A stretch of 9,166 bases of DNA from JBBSGC01 sp038254525. GTDB taxonomy: Bacteria > Actinomycetota > Actinomycetes > Propionibacteriales > Nocardioidaceae. The notes beneath the pieces are model-generated. The model was not told where the DNA came from, ran no database searches, and saw only the letters and a list, made by a program, of their open reading frames with translations. Each line of letters opens with the position of its first letter. Position 1 is the first letter of the stretch. The translations under genes were made by a program, and so were the position numbers. The DNA lies in contig JBBSGC010000081.1 of the NCBI GenBank assembly GCA_038254525.1, positions 1-9,166 of the forward strand, written 5' to 3'. Positions 1-4,883 of the stretch are shown piece by piece.

Positions 1-1080
1 CGGGTGCGGTGCTTCGGTGCTCCCCGGGACGAGAGCTGGACCCGGGCCTATCCCACGCCGGAGGAGCTGCGGGTGGCGAATCCGGCACTGCAGGCGTTCG
101 GCACCGACCTCACCATCGCCGACGCGTGCGCAGGCACCGACATCGTGCACTCCCACACCTGGTACGCCGCGCTGGGCGGACACCTTGCCGGGCTGCTCCA
201 CTCGGTGCCGCACGTGCTGACCGCGCACAGCATCGAACCGCTCCGGCCCTGGAAGGCTGAGCAGCTGGGCGGCGGCTACGCCCTCTCCTCGTGGGCCGAG
301 CGCACGGCGATCGAGTCCGCCGGGGCGGTGATCGCGGTGAGCGACGCCATGCGTACCGACCTGCTGCGCGCCTACCCGGACATCGACGCGCAGCGCGTGC
401 ATGTGGTCCACAACGGCATCGACACCGACGACTGGCGCCCGGGCGCCAACGAGCAGCGCGTACGTCGGTTGGGGGTCGACCCGGATCGGCCGAGCGTGCT
501 GTTCGTGGGCCGGGTGACCCGCCAGAAGGGACTGCCGTACCTGCTTCGGGCCGCCTCGTCGCTACCGCCCGATGTGCAGCTGGTGCTGTGTGCGGGTGCT
601 CCGGACACCGTCGAGATCGGCGCCGAGGTGGAGGCGCTGGTGGCCGGGCTGCGTTCAACCCATGAGGTGGTGCTGATCGAGCGGCAGCTGCCGCGGATGG
701 ACGTCATCGCGTTGCTTTCAGCGGCGAGCGTGTTCGCGTGCCCGTCGATCTACGAGCCGCTGGGAATCGTGAACCTGGAGGCGATGGCATGCGAGACCGC
801 GGTCGTGGCGACCGCGACCGGCGGCATCCCGGAGGTCGTGGTCGACGGCGAGACCGGCCGCTTGGTGTCCGTCGAGCAGGCCAGCGATGGGAACGGCGAC
901 CCGACCGACCCGGAGGCCTTTGTCAGCGACTTCGCCGCGGCGTTGCTGGAGGTGCTCGAGGACCCGGTGCGCGCCGGCGAGCTGGGCCGTGCGGGGCGGG
1001 TGCGTGCGGAGCGGGATTTCAGCTGGGTAACCATCGCCGAGGCCACCGTGGCCGTCTACGCCTCCATCGCCGGTCCGTGA
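1..1080 (+). CDS. glgA: Glycogen synthase / alpha-maltose-1-phosphate synthase, GT4 family (5' end outside window)
   Basis: This enzyme transfers glucose from ADP-glucose to a growing alpha-1,4-glucan. In mycobacteria the same family (Rv1212c, GlgM) makes maltose-1-phosphate, so the exact acceptor is open. The reading frame is open from base 1, and the first codons read RVRCFGAPRDE, which matches the region about 40 residues into family members. The first ATG-like starts in the window are therefore not the true start, and roughly 35-40 N-terminal residues are missing. Counting codons from base 1, the acceptor-side segment HSHTWYAALGGH lies near residues 50-61, and LTAHSIEPLRPWK follows. The nucleotide-sugar domain begins with FVGRVTRQKG (R171, K176). 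The GT4 EX7E motif is present as YEPLGIVNLEAMAC (E252 and E260), followed by TGGIPEVVVDGETG. The C-terminus ends at the usual family position, so the gene looks intact at its 3' end. Its TGA stop is the last three bases of CCGTGA, the first bases of the repeat array that follows. Confidence 0.93.
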   Translation, partial: RVRCFGAPRDESWTRAYPTPEELRVANPALQAFGTDLTIADACAGTDIVHSHTWYAALGGHLAGLLHSVPHVLTAHSIEPLRPWKAEQLGGGYALSSWAERTAIESAGAVIAVSDAMRTDLLRAYPDIDAQRVHVVHNGIDTDDWRPGANEQRVRRLGVDPDRPSVLFVGRVTRQKGLPYLLRAASSLPPDVQLVLCAGAPDTVEIGAEVEALVAGLRSTHEVVLIERQLPRMDVIALLSAASVFACPSIYEPLGIVNLEAMACETAVVATATGGIPEVVVDGETGRLVSVEQASDGNGDPTDPEAFVSDFAAALLEVLEDPVRAGELGRAGRVRAERDFSWVTIAEATVAVYASIAGP

Positions 1081-1171
1081 GTTTCCGACCGCCCATCCGT
1101 GAGTTTCCGACCGCCCATCCGTGAGTTTCCGACCGCCCATCCGTGAGTTTCCGACCGCCCATCCGTGAGTT
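1075..1171 (+). repeat. Left array: four perfect 22-bp direct repeats plus a partial fifth
   Basis: Four identical, gapless 22-bp units occupy 1075-1096, 1097-1118, 1119-1140 and 1141-1162. Each starts CCGTGAGTTTCC and ends GACCGCCCAT. A fifth copy breaks off after CCGTGAGTT (1163-1171). The glgA stop codon lies inside the first unit (1078-1080). There are no spacers, so this is not a CRISPR. Perfect identity of four copies implies recent amplification or continued homogenisation. Translation of the minus strand gives a low-complexity peptide that is almost certainly spurious. Confidence 0.95.
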
Positions 1172-1307
1172 CTTGCTCGGCTGTTGCTACGGGCTGATGC
1201 GCTGGAGCGGGACACGACCGGCTTCCTGAGTCGCAGCACCACTCCGCGTACGGGGGCCGCGTCCGCACTTAATCAGCGTTCGGCAGCACTGTCGCGAGAT
1301 GCGAAAG
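1172..1307. other. 136-bp core between the facing repeat arrays, no gene seen
   Basis: No reading frame here has a ribosome binding site, a recognisable domain or normal coding character. Frames that cross it run into the repeats on either side. I see no transposase fragment, tRNA or convincing palindrome. It is best regarded as the loop or payload between two complementary repeat arrays. Confidence 0.5.
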
Positions 1308-1373
1308 ACCGGCGGCCAGAAACTCACGGATGGGCGGTCGGAAACTCACGGACCGGCGGTCGGAAACTCACGG
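1308..1373 (-). repeat. Right array: three inverted copies of the same 22-bp repeat
   Basis: Units at 1308-1329, 1330-1351 and 1352-1373 are in the opposite orientation to the array at 1075-1171. The middle unit is the exact reverse complement of the left units. The third differs at two positions (begins ACCGG instead of ATGGG). The first differs at four (begins ACCGG and carries CCAG in place of TCGG). Every copy keeps the AAACTCACGG end. A decayed fourth copy may continue from 1374 (ATCAGCGG). Together with the left array this could form a long imperfect stem around a 136-nt loop. Confidence 0.93.
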
Positions 1374-1419
1374 ATCAGCGGTGTGTGACCGGGGGATCAC
1401 AGAAAACTGCGTGAACGAG

Positions 1420-1446
1420 CCATCCAGCGGCGTGCCGGGCCCGAAT
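1420..1446 (+). promoter_or_regulatory. Candidate SigK-type ECF promoter
   Basis: CCATCC (1420-1425) and CCGAAT (1441-1446) are separated by 15 bases. These are the two hexamers of the SigK promoter of Mycobacterium tuberculosis, which drives mpt70 and mpt83. The spacer is within a base or so of what I recall for that consensus. The genes downstream include an MPT70/MPT83-like fasciclin lipoprotein, which independently supports the assignment. Transcription would start about 7 bases after CCGAAT, near 1453-1454, exactly at an in-frame GTG. The sigma factor gene itself is not in the window. Confidence 0.7.
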
Positions 1447-1453
1447 GATGCAC

Positions 1454-3028
1454 GTGAGCAGGATGCGGGCAACGACTCGACTGGAGGCCGCCGGCGTAGG
1501 GATTCTCGCCGCCGGCGCCGGTGTCGCGGTCGCGGGTGCCATCGCCAGCCTGCTCACCGGTGTGCCAAACCCGATCATCTCGGTCGGCAACAAGGTCATC
1601 GACCTCGCGCCGCCGGCGCTCAAGGACAGCGCGATCCAGAAGTTCGGCACCAACGACAAGCCAATCCTGGTGGCCAGCGTCATAGCAGTGATCGCCATCG
1701 TCGCCGCGGTCGCCGGCGTGATCGGCCTGCGCCATCCCAGGATCGCTGTCGGCATCACCGCCCTGCTCGGCATTGCCGCTCTGTACGCGGCGGCCACCGA
1801 CCGGACAGCCACCGCCGCCCCGTTTCTCGTGATCCTGCCAGCCCTGTTGGCGCTGGTAGTGAGCATCACCGCGATCAGCTGGCTGCTCGCCCGGTTGGGC
1901 AGGCGCACCGACGACCAGCGCGACCGCTGGCTGCAGGCCCACCCCGGCGACGACCTCCCCTCCGGCTTCGACCGCCGGCGCTTCCTGGCGGCGGCGATGG
2001 CGACCGGTACGGTCGTGGTCGCCGGTGGTGTGGTCTCCCGCATCTTCGGCGGCTCAGCGGCTGCGGCGTCGCGCGCCGACGTCACGGTTCCAGTGCCTGC
2101 CGACCCGGCCGGACCGGTGCCCAAGGGCACTCAGCTCGAGGTTCCCGGCATCACCCCCTACCTGACCAGCAACGCTGACTTCTACCGGATCGACACCGCC
2201 CTGACGGTGCCCGACGTACCCGCGAACACCTGGACGTTGAAGCTCCACGGGAAGGTCGACTCCGAGCTGGAGCTGACGTTCCAGGACCTGCTCTCGATGC
2301 GGCTCATCGAACGCCGAATCACGCTGACCTGCGTCTCCAACCAGGTCGGCGGAAACCTGGCCGGCAACGCCACCTGGATCGGCGTGCCGATGAAGGACCT
2401 GCTCGACCGGGTCGGCGTGCAGGCCGGCGCGGATGCGATCCTCTCCACCTCGACCGACGGCTTCACCTGCGGCACCCCGGTCGCCAACCTCACCGACCGT
2501 GACGCCATGGTCGCGATCGCGATGAATGGCCAGCCGTTGCCGCTCGAGCACGGCTTCCCGGCCCGCATCGTCGTGCCCGGCCTGTACGGGATGGTCTCGG
2601 CGATCAAGTGGGTCACCGACATCGAGGTCACCAACTTCTCTGACTTCACCGCGTACTGGGCGGACCGGGGCTGGAGCCCGCAGGCGCCGATCAAGACCGC
2701 CTCGCGGATCGACACCCCTCGCGGCTTCCAACGCGTCAAGGCCGGCAAGGTGGCCATGGCCGGCGTCGCGTGGGCCCAGCACACCGGCATCGACAAGGTC
2801 GAGGTACGCATCGACCAGGAGCCGTGGGCGCTCGCCACGCTCGGCACGCAGGACACGCTCGACACCTGGCGGCAGTGGATGTGGACGTGGAACGACGCCA
2901 CGCCGGGCTATCACTCGGTGACCGTCCGCGCCACCGACAAGGCCGGCAACACACAGACCTCCGATCGGGCCGAGCCTCGGCCCGACGGTGCCACGGGCTG
3001 GCACAACATCCAGTTCACCGTGCAATGA
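1454..3028 (+). CDS. Polytopic membrane molybdopterin-dependent oxidoreductase (sulfite-oxidase family), likely Tat-exported
   Basis: This is a predicted membrane-anchored redox enzyme whose catalytic part faces outside; its substrate is unknown. I place the start at GTG 1454 (524 residues), because a SigK-like -10 hexamer ends at 1446 and would give a leaderless transcript. ATG 1445 lies partly inside that hexamer, and ATG 1463 is the other option. Counting from 1454, four hydrophobic segments lie at about 12-34, 70-92, 96-114 and 119-147. A twin-arginine motif DRRRFL (173-178) with a fifth hydrophobic stretch to about 197 follows. The molybdopterin domain covers about 240-385, with TLTCVSN carrying the predicted Mo-ligand cysteine C293, and GNATWIGVPMKDLL. 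An immunoglobulin-like Mo-co dimerisation domain fills about 395-524 (for example GVAWAQHTGIDKVEVRID). No haem or separate electron-transfer subunit is nearby. The fasciclin gene starts 38 bases downstream, so the two are probably cotranscribed. Confidence 0.88.
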   Translation: MSRMRATTRLEAAGVGILAAGAGVAVAGAIASLLTGVPNPIISVGNKVIDLAPPALKDSAIQKFGTNDKPILVASVIAVIAIVAAVAGVIGLRHPRIAVGITALLGIAALYAAATDRTATAAPFLVILPALLALVVSITAISWLLARLGRRTDDQRDRWLQAHPGDDLPSGFDRRRFLAAAMATGTVVVAGGVVSRIFGGSAAAASRADVTVPVPADPAGPVPKGTQLEVPGITPYLTSNADFYRIDTALTVPDVPANTWTLKLHGKVDSELELTFQDLLSMRLIERRITLTCVSNQVGGNLAGNATWIGVPMKDLLDRVGVQAGADAILSTSTDGFTCGTPVANLTDRDAMVAIAMNGQPLPLEHGFPARIVVPGLYGMVSAIKWVTDIEVTNFSDFTAYWADRGWSPQAPIKTASRIDTPRGFQRVKAGKVAMAGVAWAQHTGIDKVEVRIDQEPWALATLGTQDTLDTWRQWMWTWNDATPGYHSVTVRATDKAGNTQTSDRAEPRPDGATGWHNIQFTVQ

Positions 3029-3066
3029 CCGAGGGCCGACCGATGTCCTCAACGAAAGGGAACACG

Positions 3067-3768
3067 ATGCAGATCCATCGCACGAGCCTGGCGGTCGCCT
3101 CAGTCGCGTCCCTCGCCCTGCTCACCACCGCCTGTGGAGGCAGCAGCACCCCAACGTCCAGCAGCAGCAACACCTCTGGCAGCCCCTCCGCGACCGACAC
3201 GGTGACCACACCGTCGCAGTCGCCCTCCGGCAGCGCCAGCGGCGGCAGCGACCCGATGGCCCAGCTGGTCGGCAGCGGCTGCGCTGCCTACGCCAAGGCG
3301 AATGCGACTGGCGCGGGCTCGGTCGGCGGCATGGCGCAGGACCCGGTGGGCACCGCGGCCAGCAACAACCCGCTGCTGAAGACCCTCACCGCGACGGTGA
3401 CCGGCGCGTTCAACAAGAAGGTCAACCTGGTTGACGCGCTCAACGACCCGAAGGCGACCTACACCGTCTTCGCGCCGGTTGACACCGCGTTCGCGAAGCT
3501 GCCGGCGTCGACGCTGAAGACGCTGGCCACTCCGGCCGGTGCCCAGACGCTGTCGACGGTGCTCACCTACCACGTGTTGCCCATGCGGCTCGACCCGAGC
3601 CAGATCGACGGCACTCACAAGACCCTCGAGGGCGAAACCCTCAAGGTCAGTGGCTCGGGAAACAGCATCAAGGTCAACGGAAGCTCCGCGGTCATCTGCG
3701 GCGGCGTCCAGACGGCCAACGCGACGGTCTACCTCATCGACACGGTGCTGAAGCCGCCGTCGATGTGA
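3067..3768 (+). CDS. Fasciclin-domain lipoprotein, MPT70/MPT83-like
   Basis: This is a surface lipoprotein of 233 residues with one fasciclin (FAS1) domain, a fold usually linked to adhesion or protein interaction. The start is ATG 3067: AAAGGG at 3055-3060 sits six bases before it, and it gives a compact signal peptide. An in-frame ATG at 3043 is possible but would add eight polar residues. The signal peptide ends LALLTTAC, with C23 as lipidation site; threonine at lipobox position -3 is slightly off consensus. A Ser/Thr/Gly-rich linker runs from about 24 to 62. The mature domain closely resembles mycobacterial MPT70: SGCAAYAKANATG, GTAASNNPLLKTLTA, YTVFAPVDTAFAKLP, LTYHVLP, and CGGVQTANATVYLIDTVL. 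C72 and C211 match the positions of the MPT70 disulfide. It sits 38 bases behind the oxidoreductase with no promoter of its own visible. It may be a partner or surface companion of that enzyme, but this is inference. Confidence 0.92.
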   Translation: MQIHRTSLAVASVASLALLTTACGGSSTPTSSSSNTSGSPSATDTVTTPSQSPSGSASGGSDPMAQLVGSGCAAYAKANATGAGSVGGMAQDPVGTAASNNPLLKTLTATVTGAFNKKVNLVDALNDPKATYTVFAPVDTAFAKLPASTLKTLATPAGAQTLSTVLTYHVLPMRLDPSQIDGTHKTLEGETLKVSGSGNSIKVNGSSAVICGGVQTANATVYLIDTVLKPPSM

Positions 3769-3799
3769 GCCCGTAGGGGTGATCCGGCCGTCTCTCGGG

Positions 3800-3829
3800 A
3801 GCGGCCGGCTCACTCCTCAGCCGGCCGCT
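3800..3829 (+). terminator. Hairpin terminator after the fasciclin gene (first of a chain)
   Basis: AGCGGCCGGCT (3800-3810) and AGCCGGCCGCT (3819-3829) form a perfect 11-bp stem with an 8-base loop, 31 bases after the stop. There is no T-run, as is common for actinobacterial hairpin terminators. A weaker 7-bp alternative pairs CCGGCCG (3784-3790) with CGGCCGG (3802-3808) and would compete with it. Confidence 0.65.
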
Positions 3830-3850
3830 GGTTGGGCCGGTCACAGTTCG

Positions 3851-3876
3851 GGCACCGGGATACCGCCCCCGGTGTC
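3851..3876. other. Hairpin in the fasciclin-SDR intergenic region
   Basis: CACCGGG (3853-3859) pairs with CCCGGTG (3868-3874). The stem is extended by a G-T wobble and one G-C pair to 3851/3876, and the loop is eight bases. It lies between two stronger hairpins, and its role is unknown. Confidence 0.4.
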
Positions 3877-3883
3877 CGTGCAC

Positions 3884-3923
3884 AGAGGCGCGGTGCGCAG
3901 GTTCGCCTGTGCACCGCGCCTCT
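3884..3923. terminator. Very strong 18-pair hairpin with TTCG loop, likely intrinsic terminator
   Basis: The left arm 3884-3901 (AGAGGCGCGGTGC...) pairs with the right arm 3906-3923 (...GCACCGCGCCTCT). The stem has 18 pairs including one G-T wobble (3897/3910), closed by the tetraloop TTCG (3902-3905). Stability of this order in an intergenic region, with the next gene starting 69 bases later, fits an intrinsic terminator that isolates the fasciclin transcript from the SDR. The symmetrical stem could act in either direction. Confidence 0.75.
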
Positions 3924-3925
3924 AC

Positions 3926-3956
3926 CCTTCTCCGGGAGCGGCGGTCTCGGAGAAGG
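3926..3956. promoter_or_regulatory. Inverted repeat upstream of the SDR gene
   Basis: CCTTCTCCG (3926-3934) and CGGAGAAGG (3948-3956) form a perfect 9-bp inverted repeat with a 13-base centre, ending 35 bases before the SDR start. It could be an operator or a fourth RNA hairpin. The sequence alone does not decide which. Confidence 0.4.
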
Positions 3957-3991
3957 TGCTGCAGGCGCCGCGCGCGGACGGGAGCCAGCCG

Positions 3992-4815
3992 ATGACGTTG
4001 CGGGTCGACGACCGGGCGCTGGTCACCGGTGCCGCCTCGGGACTGGGGCTGGCGCTCGTCCACCGGTTGCGGAGCCGGGGCTGTCGCGTGCTCGCCACCG
4101 ACCTGGCCGACCCGACCCCACCGGTGCTGCTCGACCAGCCGGGGGTGACCTATCGCCGCTCGACGTGCGCAGCGACCTCGACTGGAGCGCCGCGTACGAG
4201 TGGGTCTCCGCGACGTGGCACGGTTTGGACCTGCTGGTCAACAACGCCGGCGTCGGCTCCGGTGGCGCGCTCGATGAGGCACCGATGTCGGAGTGGCAAC
4301 GCGTCGTCGACATCAACCTGCTCGGTGTGGTTCGCGGTTGCCGCACGTTGACCCCGATGCTGCGAGCCCAGCGCTCGGGACATCTGGTCAACATCGCTTC
4401 GGCCGCCGGGCTCGTGCACCCAACGCAGATGGCCACCTGCAGCGCGGTCAAGGCCGCGGTGGTCGCGTTGTCGGAGATCCTTTCCTTCGAGCTGAGGCCG
4501 CACGGCATCAGCACGTCGGTGGTGTGTCCAACGTTCTTCGAGAGCGAGATCGCGGCGAACATGCCCGCCTCAGACGCGCTGTCCCGGTCCCGCGCGCAGG
4601 CGATGATCGACGCCTCCCCGCGCACGGCCGACCAGATCGCCGCCAAGGTGCTCGAAGCGGTCGACGAGGATCGCTACCTGATCCTGCCCGACCGGGAGGT
4701 CAAGGTGGCCTACACCACCAAGTGGTTCGCTCGTCGGTTCTATGACGCCCGGATGTCTCGGCTGGCGGTGTCGATGCTCAACCGTCAGCAGGCGGAGCCG
4801 CGTCCACGTAGCTGA
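3992..4815 (+). pseudogene. Short-chain dehydrogenase/reductase, frameshifted and lacking the catalytic tyrosine
   Basis: This is a classical SDR whose two halves lie in different frames. The N-terminal half starts at ATG 3992, behind GGAG at 3981-3984. It reads MTLRVDDRALVTGAASGLG, carrying the TGxxxGxG cofactor motif, and continues to GVTYRR near 4158. Homology then resumes one frame over at LDVRSDLDW (from 4159) and runs to the TGA at 4813-4815. Adding one base near 4158 restores a continuous protein of about 274 residues, the usual family length. In restored numbering, NNAG is present, as are the catalytic asparagine in VVDINLLG (N109), S137 (NIASAAG) and K154. The tyrosine expected in YxxxK is cysteine (C150, codon TGC 4438-4440, one transition from TAC). 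An apparent one-base loss alone could be a sequencing error. A second lesion at the active site makes real decay, or a non-catalytic role, more likely. Substrate unknown. Confidence 0.82.
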
Positions 4816-4883
4816 CGCAGGGACCTGCTTGACTGGTCGTCAGCGATTCCGGCGGGTCAGCGGGTAGTCGGCGGGAGGGGCGT

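Noticed and set aside
1056..1268. Minus-strand reading frames across the repeats (peptides rich in GRSETHG/VGNS)
   Set aside because: The peptide is just the 22-bp repeat read through successive frames. It has no ribosome binding site or domain, and it overlaps the glgA end.
1075..1373. Repeat clusters as a CRISPR array
   Set aside because: Units are contiguous with no spacers, and the second cluster is inverted relative to the first.
2054..3052. 332-codon open frame on the minus strand
   Set aside because: It is opposite the clearly conserved oxidoreductase gene. Its composition (Arg/Gly/Asp/Val-rich, no domain) is that of a high-GC antisense shadow.
4829..4834. TTGACT as a -35 box for the PBP gene
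   Set aside because: No acceptable -10 hexamer is found 16-19 bases downstream.
4811..4844. GCTGACG / CGTCAGC inverted repeat at the SDR stop as a terminator
   Set aside because: The stem is only seven base pairs with a 20-base loop, and a shorter alternative stem (4817-4828) competes with it. Too weak to annotate.
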